A DNA stretch of 64,000 bases from Perognathus longimembris pacificus (GCF_023159225.1 NC_063171.1:4011501-4075500), one strand, 5' to 3'. Positions 10,531 through 21,799 are shown, counted from the stretch's first letter. Notes: generated by a model from the sequence alone, not told the origin. Translations and numbers: made by a program.

Positions 10531-10746
10531 TTTTTTTTTTTTTTTTTTTTTTTGGCCAGTCCTGGGGCTTGGACTCAGGGCCTGAGCACTGTCCCTGGCT
10601 TCTTCTTGCTCAAGGCTAGCACTCTGCCACTTGAGCCACAGTGCCACTTCTGGCCATTTTCTGTATATGTGGTGCTGGGGAATCGAACCTAGGGCCTCAT
10701 GTATATGAGGCAAGCACTCTTGCCACTAGGCCATATCCCCAGCCCC
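10531..10746 (-). repeat. SINE, IDL-Geo type, nested in the L1 target-site duplication
   Basis: T-run at 10531-10553, full reverse dimer, head at 10746. TGTCATT-like sequence flanks it on both sides, because it landed inside the right-hand duplication left by the L1. Confidence 0.88.
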
Positions 10747-12063
10747 GTGTCATTGTTTTTTAAAGAAGAATTTTCAATGTTACCAAGAAAAGGTAGTACT
10801 GTTAAAATAAAGACAGTCTTTTTAAAAATGAATAAAATTAACTGTGAAAAACTTGTTATACTACACTAGTTTTTTTTTAAATCATAGACCCTCTAACACA
10901 ATCCCAATGCTTGAAATTAATTTTTTAGCAATATTGATATGAATAACAAACATAGTTGCAACCATAAGTATGATGTAGTTTAACTTATCAAGTACATGTT
11001 TATGAAGTTTATATTGGTACAAGTAGATTGAAGGCCTGAAATCTCAGCATTGAAGGGGAAATCAGTGAAAATCCTGGGACAGTTAAGAGTACTGTATGCA
11101 TTCTTGTATCCACCCATGACTGGGTTTTTATTTTGTCTGGAAATTTTGTATTACTTTTAAATACCACTGAAGATAGCTGAGTAAAAAGGAGATATTCTCA
11201 GTGACAATAACCAAAATTGCCCATTGAAAGACAGTAATAGTTACAAGTGAATGAATCTATCATTAGCTAAAATAAAAAGAAATGAGTATGTGCAGTTCAG
11301 CACCATTGCTAAGCTCTGAAGGATTATAGTAATTCAGTCTGCTTACAAGAAAAGTCTGAGAGATTTCCTTTCATGAATAACCAGCAAAAAGCTGGCTATG
11401 TGGTAAAAAGCCAGGAGAGCAATGAGGTCCTGAGCTGAAACCCTGGTATTAGCAAAATTAGAAATAGGTACACACAAATCTTTCTCTTAATCAAATTCAA
11501 CACACTTCTCAGGTTCATCTTAGGAAATGTAGAAATGTTAGGCTTTTCTAAATAAAAAGCATGTTCTTTGAAAGTATGGAATATTGTGACTGAATCATGC
11601 ATAGGCTCTTCTCTACTCTTCTTCATTCCTGTTTTGAACTCTCTAACTCACTTCTGGGCCATACTAAACCTCAGTTGCATTGAGGATGAGTTGTTTAATG
11701 AGAAAGTCAAAAGTTATATAATCACATGATGGACACTGACCCATGCCCGGGGTTTTTCCACTGTAACCTAAGAATTCCAATTCTGTGCCATCAATCATTT
11801 GCCTCCTAAAGTCTAGTGATGAAATTCCAAAGCCATCACTGTTTGGGAAATGTGAGTGAGAAGCAAAAGATTCAGAAAGATCTCAAATGGTGCTGTACAA
11901 CTACAAAGCATCGGTACTGGTGCGTGCAAAATGCTTAGAAGCTGACTAGCTTGACTTCCTCTAGGATTCTGAAGGGGTGAAAGATGGAGTGGAATACATT
12001 AAGAATTTGGATATCTCTAAAAATGGTTGCATACCTAAATTTCCTCTTAAGAATAAAGATGCA

Positions 12064-12282
12064 GGGGCTGGGAATACAGCCTAGTGGCAAGAGTGCTTGA
12101 CTAGTATACATGAAGTCCTGGGTTCTATTCCTCAGCACCACATATATAGAAAACAGCCAGAGATGGTGCTGTGGCTCAAGTGGCAGAGTGCTAGCCTTGA
12201 GCAAAAAGAAGCCTGGGACAGTGCTCAGGCCCTGAGTCCAAGGCCCAGCACAGGCAAAAAATAAAAAATTAAAAAAAAAATA
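12064..12282 (+). repeat. SINE, IDL-Geo type
   Basis: Head GGGGCTGGGAATACAGCC, right monomer GGCTCAAGTGGCAGAGTGC, and a mixed A/T tail. Moderately diverged. Confidence 0.86.
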
Positions 12283-12377
12283 AGTTGCACAGGCACTATG
12301 GAAGTGTTGATCTCTGAATCGACAGGGCAAAATAAATAATATGGGTCATGAAGCCCATAAAAATGCTCTGCTTGAAT

Positions 12378-12490
12378 GATGCAAAGGGTAACATTGATCA
12401 AGATTCATTGTACTTATAAACAGACATGTTGAATTGAAACCTCTTTGTACAATTTCAAGAAGGAGGAGGAGGAGGAGATGATTATGATAA
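12378..12490 (+). repeat. Unclassified recurrent repeat, copy 2
   Basis: Contains AACATTGATCAAGATTCATT, then TGTTGAATTGAAACC and CTTTGTACAATTTC, colinear with the other copies. It ends in an AGG-rich simple stretch. Confidence 0.45.
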
Positions 12491-14120
12491 AAGAATGCTC
12501 TGCTCAGCTCTCCTAAACTCAAATCCTTAATGAACTATTAATACTCTATATCCTCAGCATAGCCATATTTGGGCCATGTCCATACTTCCTTCAGACTGGT
12601 CACAACTGTGACATCCTAAAGTAGGCTTCTTACCTAAATAGAGAACCAGGCTTCCTCTGTGGATGGCTTTGGTGGGGGATGGGAAGTGTTCTGTCTGCTA
12701 ATTGATTTTATCTAAAGGAAAGGTAGCATTTCTCCTCTCCTCATCAGGAGACCATGGTAGTCTTCCAGTTGGAGCAAGGCACTAATGGAGAAGTCAGGCA
12801 TCTTATTCCTACAGAGGAAAGGGAAAAGGGGTGTTATCTTCCATCACAATTACTCTTCAAGGGCAGAAAAAAAAATATAGCAATGGAAATGCTCAATTCA
12901 GGATTAATGTACCTCATGATTCTACTCAGAAATAGAATCCTGGAGTGTTTTTAATTATTGCTTTTAGAATGTGATACCAACTTGAGCTTTGATGAGAAAC
13001 ACACTATTCCTATAATCAAATTTTTACTGGTGTTAATGAATAATCATTGGCCAGATTATAAGTCCATAGAAGGACTGTGAAGTAAAGAACATTAAAGCTG
13101 AGGAGTGCTATGAGAGACTCAGGAGCTAGTAACATTACTACATGTCTTAGGCACATCAAACACTTCTTAAGACATAAAAAGTTTATAGCACCAATTAAAT
13201 GATCCTATAATAACAGTCTTGGAGCAAATCTTAAACCAATGAAATTTAACTATCATTTTTACCACTAATTACAAAATATAATTAGAAACTTATGCCATTG
13301 TGGATCTTGTCAAGGAAGTATTTTTACACATGTATTTTATTCATGGTATTTGTAAGCAGCCATCTTATATCCAGATACTTCTGGTTGTGACAGCTTCCTC
13401 TTCCTCATGCTGGTAGAATTGACTATCTGGAAAAGGAATTTATGGAAACTTTTATCACTGACAATGTTCAGGGAAGCTTCATTTCTAGTTTATAAGCTGC
13501 CTATTTGGAGGTAGGTCATTTGGTCATTAGTTAGATTAATTCAAAGAAACCCTTTGGAAGAAACAGTTTTCTGAATACATTAATTTTCCTATTTCTCACT
13601 TAATATATCCTAGTGAGGACAACCTATTGTTGTGTAGAGATCCTGTTCATTTTCCTTATGGTTGTATGGAGTATAGTAGGGCAATATCATAGTTTCTCAG
13701 CTTGATCTCTACTGATTTAATTAAGGCTTTTTCCAGCCATTCACTATTACAGATAATATCATAACTAATGAGACTGTACTTGATACATACTTTTATAATT
13801 GTAAATTTCCAGATAGTATCCTAAACCTGCTACTGCTGAGTTCAAGAATAAGCTTATCTGTAATTGCTCTGGATAGAGTCATTTCCTCTTTGCCTTGCTT
13901 GGCCCACTAGTGGACTTGTCATTAGTTTATGAAAGTATTGGGGAAGTCCAAAATAAATCTCTAATAAGACTACTTCATTGTTACCTGAGATACAGCAATG
14001 TTGAATTTAGGTCAATTAATACCCTAAAATGTTCAAATGAAAGGAAGAGCTTTGTGTCTCTTCATTGAAATCAAAAGTTCCAAATGACTAAGTTTAATGT
14101 AGAAGCTATATAAAAAAAAC
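12491..14120. other. Intergenic sequence without recognisable features
   Basis: AT-rich unique-looking sequence. The short open frames, such as the 66-codon frame at 12754-12954, have no recognisable domain. I see no LTR, SINE or simple repeat here. Confidence 0.5.
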
Positions 14121-14125
14121 AAAAA

Positions 14126-14740
14126 ACTAGCTACTCAGGAGGTGGAAATCTGAGGACATGGAAGGAAGCCAGACAGGATAGCTCATCTCATGTCTAATTA
14201 ATCTCCAAAAAGCAAAAAGTAGACTCATTATTACCAAGGAGGGGAACCATAGATTCTATGTTTCTTTGGGTCTGACTCACTTCACTTAGCATGATTTTTT
14301 CCAAGTCCTTCCATTTCCTTACAAATGGGGCAATAATCATTCTTTCTGGTAGAGGCATAGAATTCCATTGTATATACATACCACATTTTCCTGATCTACT
14401 CTTCTATTGAGGGGCATCTGGGTTGGTTCCATATTTTAGCTACGGCAAATTGTGCTGTGATGAACATAGTTGTGCTGGTAGCTTTAGTGTGACCTTGGCT
14501 TGTAATCCTTTGAGTAAATGCCCAAAAGTGGGGTTGCTGGGTCATAGGGGAGTTCTATGTTTAGCCTTTTGAGGCACCTCCAGACTGCTTTCCAGAGTGG
14601 GTGAACAAGTTTACACTCCAACCAACAGTGTAGTGGAACTGTAGCTCAAGTGGTAGATCATCAGCCTTAAGCGAAAAAGCTAAGGTACAGTGCCCAGACC
14701 CTGAATTCAAGCTCCAGTCACAAAAAAACCCCAAACATAA
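14126..14740 (+). repeat. SINE (7SL-head/Geo-tail) split by an L1 fragment
   Basis: The left SINE part (CTAGCTACTCAGGAGGTGG through about 14226) and the right part (CTGTAGCTCAAGTGGTAG at 14638 to about 14740) are the two halves of one element in the same orientation. The intervening 0.4 kb is L1. The 5' end of the head is missing. Confidence 0.7.
14227..14632 (-). repeat. L1 ORF2 C-terminal fragment inserted in a SINE
   Basis: Colinear with the L1 segment that begins at the ORF2 stop near 43367, with encoded phrases such as [20 protein letters not shown]. It lacks the L1 3'UTR and poly(A), so it is not a standard 3'-end insertion. Confidence 0.75.
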
Positions 14741-14829
14741 ACAAACAAACAAAAAAGCCACAAACAAAAGCTGAGATGTTTTGAAAACTAAACCTCTTAC
14801 AATAAAAGTTATTCAAGGCCCTGGGCATG

Positions 14830-15700
14830 AAGCGGTTTTGGCAGTGGTAGCGGCGGCAGTGGCAGCGGCGGCTGCGGCAGCGGCTGTGCAGGGTGGTAGT
14901 GGGTGGTCCCGTCTGCGGCCAAACAGTCTGCCAAGACCATGGCTGGAGGCAAAGCTGGAAAGGGCAGTGGGAAGGCCAAGGCTAAAGCCTTATCTCACTC
15001 ACAAAGAGCTGGACTACAGGTCCTGGAATTGGCAGGAAATGCTTCCAAGGATCTCAAAGTAAAGCATATCACTCCCTGTCACTTACAGCTTGCAATCCGT
15101 GGTGACCAAGAGCTGGATTCTCTCATCAAGGCTACCATAGCTGGGGGTGGTGTGATCCCTCACATCCACAAATCTCTAATTGGAAAGAAGGGACAGCAGA
15201 AAATTGCTTAGAGGGTTGTTTAGCTCTTTTCCTCCCCATCACTGTACTGTAACTGGGACAGAAAATAACAGTGGAGATGTGTGGAATTTTTTGTTTTGTT
15301 TTGTTTTGTTTTTTTGCCAGTCCTGGGCCTTGGACTCAAGGCCTGAGCACTGTCCCTGGCTTCTCTTTGCTCAAGGCTAGCACTCTGCCACTTGAGTCAC
15401 AGCGCCACTTCTGGCCATTTTCTGTATATGTGGTGCTGGGGAATCGAACCCAGGGCTTCAAGTATACGAGGCAAGCGCTCTTGCCACTAGGCCATATCCC
15501 CAGCCCCTGTGTGGAATTTTTTTTAAATAGCTAAAAAGAAAAGCATAGATAATTGCCATAGACACGATAGAAAAAAACATTTGAACATTCTTAGATTCAA
15601 AGTTTGGTAAAAGAACCTTTTCAAATCGTGATAGTTGTGTATAGATTGGCCAGGTTTTTTCCATGTGTTTTATACTAAAATGGAATTGATAAACCATTTT
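14830..15700 (+). pseudogene. Processed retrocopy of H2A.Z.2 (H2AZ2/H2AFV) lacking one internal block
   Basis: Intronless copy of a histone H2A.Z mRNA: GC-rich 5'UTR (14830-14938), ATG at 14939, stop TAG at 15209-15211, then 3'UTR-like sequence. The open frame of 90 codons starts [17 protein letters not shown], then jumps from AGLQ directly to [15 protein letters not shown], and ends GKKGQQKIA. The missing 38 residues contain the L1-alpha2 part of the histone fold (FPVGRIHRHL to TAE), an exact multiple of three. The C-terminal KIA matches H2A.Z.2 (KTA) better than H2A.Z.1 (KTV). Substitutions include D to G at residue 9, R to H twice and R to C, several fitting CpG decay. A folded histone is not expected. 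The outer limits are approximate, because no clear poly(A) or target duplication was found. Confidence 0.9.
15293..15507 (-). repeat. SINE, IDL-Geo type, inserted in the H2AZ2 retrocopy 3'UTR
   Basis: Reverse full-length copy with a TTTTG-patterned tail complement. The duplication TGTGTGGAATTTTTT is at 15278-15292 and from 15508. It interrupts the retrocopy, so it is younger than the retrocopy. Confidence 0.92.
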
Positions 15701-16009
15701 TTACAAAACAAATTTGTCTCCAAACTGTTCTGTTCATGATGTATTAGAAATATTTTGCTCAGACTTGAAGTATTTTAAGTCTCAAGTTAGTTCCTCAGAA
15801 TAATCCTAAAATAGAAATTTAGGAAACTAGCTTTAGCCTGATTGATATCATGTTCAGCTTTGATGCTATTACTTTATAGTAATGTACTATTACTTTATTA
15901 TATCTCTAAGAATAACTCTGAACTAATGCCATCAATTAGGAGATATCTCTCCATTTAGATTATGGGAAAATGTGCATTTAATACTGAAATGGAAAAGTGG
16001 AATTACTGG

Positions 16010-16150
16010 AATCATTTACTGAGTATTTAGCATATGCCAAACCCTAAGCTAAGTGCTTTGCTGGTCAACAAATATTAATTCCCCTCACTTTATGGATCTG
16101 GAGCCAATGTTCATGGAAATCAAATGATCTGTCAAAACCCAGCAGGCCTA
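16010..16150 (+). repeat. MIR element
   Basis: Carries the MIR core order: TTTACTGAGTATTTAGCATA, AAGCTAAGTGCTTTGC, then a TTTATGGATCTGGAGCC-like stretch and GATCTGTCAAAACCCAGCAG. Diverged, as expected for this pre-eutherian family. Confidence 0.75.
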
Positions 16151-16252
16151 GAGGATGGGAAACATCACGGCAAGGATACATGTGAACAGTGTCTTCCAAG
16201 GCTGCAAATTTCTCTGCTTTGAGCGTCCCATGGTCTTTTATTGATACAATAC

Positions 16253-16610
16253 TGTTGGGGACTCAGTTTTGGCCTTGGTGGGGGAAGGGCGCCAAGAGTG
16301 AGACGCTGACCTTCCCCCAGCCCTGGGACAGTGTAACAGCGAGTCCCTCCCACCTTCCAGTCTCACCCAGAAAAGAAGCCCCCCGCCCCTGGGGGGTGAA
16401 CATGTGCATGCCACCATGATAGGGTTTTCCAGCCCACAAAGGAAGTTTCATGACATCACCTGATGGGCAGCCGGGCTTAGCCAATGGCCCAAGTCCTTCC
16501 CTTTCCCGCCATTACCGCTATATAAACCCCCCTCCCAATTAAATCCTTTGAGACTCATTCAACCATCCAGCTGTCTCCCCGTTATCTTTGTTCTCCGGTT
16601 CCTGACACAT
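16253..16610 (+). repeat. Solo-like LTR, class II (ERVK-like)
   Basis: Begins TGTTGGGGACTCAG and ends near CCTGACA, with U3 motifs TGACATCACC, GCCAATGG and a TATA box (CTATATAAAC at 16518-16527). It shares the TGACATCACC-to-TATAAACCCC block with the LTR at 25.8-26.2 kb. A GGGGGGCCGAGGAAGGGAT stretch follows directly and may be a decayed primer binding site. Class assignment rests on the general rodent IAP/RLTR10-like layout. Confidence 0.65.
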
Positions 16611-16855
16611 TATGGGGGGCCGAGGAAGGGATTTCGGCATCCCACTTCAGCTTAGAGCTGTCCGGTAAGGACACGCCTTACTCCTTCTGCTGGTATGAGG
16701 GGTAGGGCGGAGCTTCTTCCATAGAATCGGGGTTCAGGCATTTCCCCCGGGAGATGGGGGGGAAAGGGTCCTAGAGACCCCAACATTTGAGCATCTCCTC
16801 CGGAGAAGTGAGGAGAAGGGGTCCTCAGAGATCCCAACACAACATGTCTTACATT
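16611..16855 (+). mobile_element. Short retroviral leader remnant after the LTR
   Basis: GC-rich sequence unlike its surroundings, continuing from the LTR. It contains an internal repeat (GGTCCTAGAGACCCCAACA and GGTCCTCAGAGATCCCAACA, about 60 bp apart). There is no open gag frame. It looks like the truncated 5' internal region of the same element. Confidence 0.45.
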
Positions 16856-16869
16856 TAGTCTTTTCAAAA

Positions 16870-19800
16870 ATGGAATATTTCTTAGTCAATTTCTAAGTAA
16901 CTTACATGTTGATTGCAGTTAATGTAATACTTATTGGTCTATCAGAAAATGCTGTTTTTTTCTTCCTGGAAGGACTATCCGAAAATGGTGTTTTTCTTCC
17001 TGGAAGAAGAAACTATTTAAAGAAGAAATGATTTAAAGAAGAAATAGTTGACATTTTGTAGTATAGCAGGATAAAAACAATTTTTAAAAAATATTTTATT
17101 ATGGAAATATTCACATGTACACAAAAATAAAGAGACATACTACGTGAAACAACATTTATCTATCAAAAAAAAGTTATCCAAGTTGTGAGAGCACAGGAAA
17201 AGTTACTGAAGGAAAATCAATGTGCTACTTTAGTCAAGACATGAGTGATGGGAAAAGGAAACAGCCTGATTGGTGACATGGAGAAGATTTGAGTGTTCTA
17301 GATAGATCAGTCACACCATTCTCTTAAGTTAAAGCCTAACCCACCACACGGCCACAGCTTTCTGCAACTCTGGGAAGACAGAAAGGTAAGGAATCTGCCA
17401 AAGCAGAATTTGAAGCCAGCAGAGGCTATTTGTGAGGTTTAAGGAAAAAAATCTCTCATCATATCTAAAAGTTTAACAAGAATCAGTAGGTAATAAGAAG
17501 CCACACTGTTATGTAGTTGTAGCTAAGATGATGGATAAAGAGGATTATACAAAACAACAGATTTATAGCACAGACAAACACTGCTTTATATTGGCAAAGT
17601 CCATTAGTGGCCTTGTAGCTTACATGTTCTGGCTACCATGGTAAGGACAAATACAGTTAGTACTTTGAGTTGGAGCTATACTTCCTATTCCCTATAAATA
17701 GAGCAAAGCTGGATGACATCTGTTTACAACATGATTCACTACATTTTAATCCTGTTCCGACCTATTTTTCAAAGAAAAAATTCCTTCTCATTGACAATAT
17801 CTGGTGACTCAAGAGTTCTAAGGTGGAATTAATGTTGATTTATTGCCTACTAAGACATTCATTTTCAGATCATTAGTGGATGAGTAGTTATATATTTCTG
17901 GTATTATTATTTAAGAAGTATATTTTGTAGGGTCACAGATCATGAAGGAAAAGTTCATGACTGTAGATACCAATAAATGCATCTATGACTCATGGGAAGA
18001 GGCACAAGTATCAACACCACTAGAAGTATAGAAGTGGAGTCTTCAAGATGAACAACAAAAATTTTTTCTTGTAGTGCAACTTACTCCTGGTGGAGACACC
18101 ATGGGCATGGTGTGAGTGACCACAAAGGTTTAGGGTAGTATGTAAACTCAAATGGTGAAAGCATCAGAGTTTCTGACTTAGAGTTTTAAAGTTTGACTAA
18201 AATGCTGTCCGACGGCAGTGAATACTAACCTTTTCCACTTTGTAGAAGGGAAATCCAGAAGGTACAACAAATAGATATTGTCCAACTTTAAATAGTTGTC
18301 AGAGTCATCTCAACTGTCTTCATCGATGCTAACGCAATACCCCCCACCAGCAAAATGAGTGTCTCCCTGAAATATCAGAACTTGGTAATAAACCATTTGA
18401 ATTAAGGAACTACTTTTACAATAATGATACTACATACCTACTAGTTTATGAAATAATGTAAGCATGAATTTCATATATACCGCAAAACCAAAAATTGCAA
18501 TGTGTCATTTCATTGCAATGTTTGACTTACTGCAATGTTCTGAAATCATGCCTACAGTAGCTCCAAAGAAATCTTGTACAAGTTAGTTATCTACTATAGA
18601 AGCTTTGGTTCTGTAATCTAATAAATTATAATTTTTCTGCTTATAGGATATAATTTTATTTTATTGCATATGAAAGTGACTCAAATTCGACATGAATTTT
18701 ACCTTCTTTTGTTATACTAAATTTCCTATGTTCATAGTATAGCAAATGAGGAAAACTAAAGCAGAAGCTAAACAAACATATCTTATCAGAGGTGAGCAAA
18801 CCTCAATTTCCAAGCCACACACTTTAAAAGTTTTTGTTCTCTAAACAATACAAGAATGTGTGCCATGATTTGTTGTAGGGGACACACATAAAATTTGACT
18901 CGTTGATTCCATGACATCCATGAGATACATAATAAAAAATCAATTTAATACCTAAAGTGTATAACCAAGGAATGGCTGATGATCGCTAATAGGAACAACT
19001 GGTTAGCTTGTTATCATTGACTTCTGAACCCAGAGAATGGTTCCAAAAGGCCTAATTTAGCTCATTTCCTATTGGAAATGCCATGAATACAACTATAAAT
19101 TTGGTAACACATTCTTTTGCCAATGAAAGATATCCAAGAACTGATAGAGAAAGTCTGTTAGCTATTCCATCATATTTATAGATCTCCAAGACATAGAGTC
19201 AGGCCAGGGGAAAGGACAGAAAGGATTGAAGTGCATTAGAGATGACAGATAGATGGATAGATGGCAGATAGACAGGTAGCATAATGAAATCCACAAGTAC
19301 TTACTGTGCAAAGGTGGGAAGGAGGGAAATACATTCCAGGCACAGGCATAGCTCCGTTACTTCCTTCCACTCCAATCACAAATAAAGCTGAGGGTACCTC
19401 TGGCATCATACATACCATTTACCCACAGCACTCATGTATTTCAGCCAAAATTGCCTTCCTATAATTTTCTCTATCACTTACTCAGATTGGATTCTTTATT
19501 AATCAGATTTTCCCCTCATTCTCAAGTGGACTGAGGACACAGTAAGATGTAAATAGAACTTAGAGAAACTACATGGAAATTCTTACTCTAATAAAGTTAA
19601 TTTTCCTCCATTTCTCCATGTCAAAGAGCAGAGATGAGGCTCAGGAGACTCGCCTAGGTTTCACTGGCACTGGTGGTGAAGAAGCCAGTCATTGAGGTCC
19701 GTTCTTCCTCTCTTCCCTTCCACACACTTCCTTAGTGGGAATGAGTCACTGAAACATGCCTAGAATGAGGGACTCCCATATGATGCAGGACTTGCCAATG

Positions 19801-20130
19801 AAAGCAAGCAGATCCAGACAGTCAGGAAATCATTTCCAAAGTTAATTTATGACTCTTCTGGAAATAGAGCTCATTTTTTCTTTCATTTTTTATTCTAAAT
19901 ATGCTTAGATTCTGGATTGATTATTTCTAAAGAAGATGGCACATAGAAAATTTATGATAAAACTAACATTATATTAAAATCTTCACAATATTTTCACTAA
20001 CATTGTACTCTTTGTTACCTTGATTGATTGGGACAGTGATTAAAACTGTTTCTCCTACCCCTAAAATTCACATTTTATCGATTATCAATAATTTCTGAAG
20101 GCTGTTAGCATTCAATTCATGATCAAGGAA
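16870..20130. other. Intergenic sequence without recognisable genes
   Basis: About 3.2 kb of AT-rich sequence. I see no SINE, LTR or coding exon in it. A short GATA/GACA-like stretch is at 19240-19280. Confidence 0.5.
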
Positions 20131-20132
20131 TG

Positions 20133-20133
<1 letters not shown>

Positions 20134-20182
<49 letters not shown>
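20134..20182 (+). repeat. Microsatellite (GAT)n
   Basis: About 16 uninterrupted GAT units, followed by an imperfect TTTTGATGG end. Confidence 0.95.
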
Positions 20183-20185
<3 letters not shown>

Positions 20186-20285
20186 GATGGTCACCAGTAC
20201 TTGGATTCAAACTCAGGGCTTCACACTTGCTCAGCGGGTGCTATATCACTTGAATCGTGCCTGTACCTGGCATGACAAGAAAGTG
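20183..20285 (-). repeat. Old SINE fragment
   Basis: Contains ATTCAAACTCAGGGCTTCAC and TGCTATATCACTTGAATCGTG, which resemble the complement of the tRNA-like SINE half. Too diverged to classify. Confidence 0.4.
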
Positions 20286-20307
20286 TCTTAAAAAAACAAA
20301 CCAAAAA

Positions 20308-20535
20308 CGCCAAGTCCAGCACTGGTGGCTCACATCTATACTCCTTGCTACTCAGGACGCTGACATCTGAGGATCATGGTTTATAGCTAGTTCAGGGAAG
20401 AAAGTGCATGAGACTTTTATCTCCAATAAACTACCCAAATGGAGCTGTAGATCAAGTGGGTAGAGCATTAGCTTTGAGCAAAAGAGCTCAGGGACATCCA
20501 GGTCCGGAATTCAAGCCCCAGAACTTGAAAAAGAA
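20308..20535 (+). repeat. SINE, 7SL-head/Geo-tail type
   Basis: Head GTCCAGCACTGGTGGCTCAC, middle GAGACTTTTATCTCCAATAA, right half with TAGCTTTGAGCAAAAGAGCT. Moderately diverged. Confidence 0.75.
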
Positions 20536-20597
20536 AGTTTACACATTTGATAAATGAAATGTCCTGTAAGACATTTTGGAGATTTCTTGAAAATTTT

Positions 20598-20702
20598 GTT
20601 ACTTTTTTTTTATGGTTAGTTGGAGTTATCTCAAGAACTGTCCCTCTTGGGTTGCTTCCTAAGTAGCTAGTATTACAGGTGTGAGCAACAGATGCCTGGC
20701 TA
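20598..20702 (-). repeat. SINE fragment, 7SL-head type
   Basis: Only the head-proximal part remains (GTTAGTTGGAGTTATCTC, then AGTAGCTAGTATTACAGG). Confidence 0.6.
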
Positions 20703-20704
20703 GT

Positions 20705-21142
20705 ATTGCATATATGTATATCTCATATATTATATATACATATGCTATATTATATAATTATATAACAATATGTAATATAGTATACAATTAATAAATAATA
20801 TATTATATTACATAAATGTAATATATTATATGATGTATTATATTATATATTAATACATTATATATTATGTGTATATACTACTTTGTCCTAAGAACTAAGT
20901 ACTAGAGACAAATTTTCCTCCAAAAACAGATTTGAATAATACAGAAAACAGAAAGAATATGTACTAAAGATTATATTATATGTATATAATATATATTACA
21001 TAATTTATTATTATATCTATTATAATCTATTATAATATATAGTTATTATATTATAAATTATATTATAATATACATACTATATCATATAATATATGTATGT
21101 ACACATATATGTATATATGTGTATGTATGTGTATATATATAT
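20705..21142. repeat. AT-rich satellite-like block (TATA/TAATA)n
   Basis: More than 400 bp of imperfect TA, TTATA and TATG repeats, broken by a non-repetitive 85-bp piece at 20878-20962. The right end passes into GTATATAT alternation. Such sequence can extrude cruciforms and is prone to assembly error. Confidence 0.8.
20878..20962 (+). repeat. Duplicated segment, copy A
   Basis: A direct near-copy lies at 21710-21793, sharing AGCTAAGTACTAGA-like sequence, CATTTGAATAA-like sequence and ACAGAAAACAGAAAGAATA in the same order. Confidence 0.85.
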
Positions 21143-21194
21143 CAGTTGAAGGGCAGCCCAGGTGAAAAGTTTGCAAGATCCCATCTCAACCACT

Positions 21195-21400
21195 AGCTGT
21201 GTGTGGTGGTGTGTGCCTGTCATCCTGGCTGTTGTGAGAAGTATAAAATAGGAGGATGGCAGTCCACCCTAGGGAACTTGTTAGACCATATATCAAGAAT
21301 AATCAGAGCAAAAAGGACTGGAAGTGGGTTCAAAGTGTAGAGTGCCTGACTAGCACTCTAATTTTGAACTGAGTTCCAGACCCAGTAATGACCATAGCAA
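21195..21400 (+). repeat. Old composite SINE (7SL head plus ID-like half)
   Basis: GTGTGGTGGTGTGTGCCTGT is a B1-like head. GGTTCAAAGTGTAGAGTGCC with CTGACTAGCACTC is an ID-like half with a different anticodon-arm region from the Geo monomer. It resembles older rodent composite SINEs. Confidence 0.55.
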
Positions 21401-21419
21401 TGGAAATTGAATCTTTTTA

Positions 21420-21585
21420 TATTTTGTGGTACTAGTGTTTGAACTCTGGGCTTGTGCTTGCAGCACATTTTTATGCTATTTTTTCAAGCTAGGAACTCAC
21501 TCCCTGACCAAGCCCACATGTGGACTGCAATTCACCTATTTTAGTTCCCTGAAGAAAGGTGTGAGTCACTGATTCTGACAAAACA
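21420..21585 (-). repeat. Old SINE fragment
   Basis: Contains GTTTGAACTCTGGGCTTGTG and a 7SL-like end AGGTGTGAGTCACTGATTC. Strongly diverged. Confidence 0.5.
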
Positions 21586-21709
21586 TTTTTTTAAGTACCA
21601 TTTAGGGAAGTGGCCACAAGTAAAGTTTATATTAAAAGAAATAATATTAAGATGATTTACAATGTATAAAACTCTAGATTTCCTCACAAATTAGAATTAT
21701 TTGAACTGC

Positions 21710-21793
21710 TATTTTGCCCTAAGAGCTAAGTACTAGATACAATTTTTCCATCATAAAACTCATTTGAATAACACAGAAAACAGAAAGAATAAG
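21710..21793 (+). repeat. Duplicated segment, copy B
   Basis: About 85% identical by eye to 20878-20962, 832 bp upstream and in the same orientation. Its flanks differ from those of copy A. Confidence 0.85.
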
Positions 21794-21799
21794 CTTTTA

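Noticed and set aside
10507..10692. Recurrent short frames with WTQGLSTVPGF-type translations at many loci
   Set aside because: They are translations of the reverse strand of IDL-Geo SINEs (also at 7832, 11935, 15271, 26822, 46168). The shared peptide reflects the repeat, not a protein family.
20134..20182. Possible CRISPR-like regular array
   Set aside because: Simple GAT microsatellite; no spacers anywhere in the window and a eukaryotic context.
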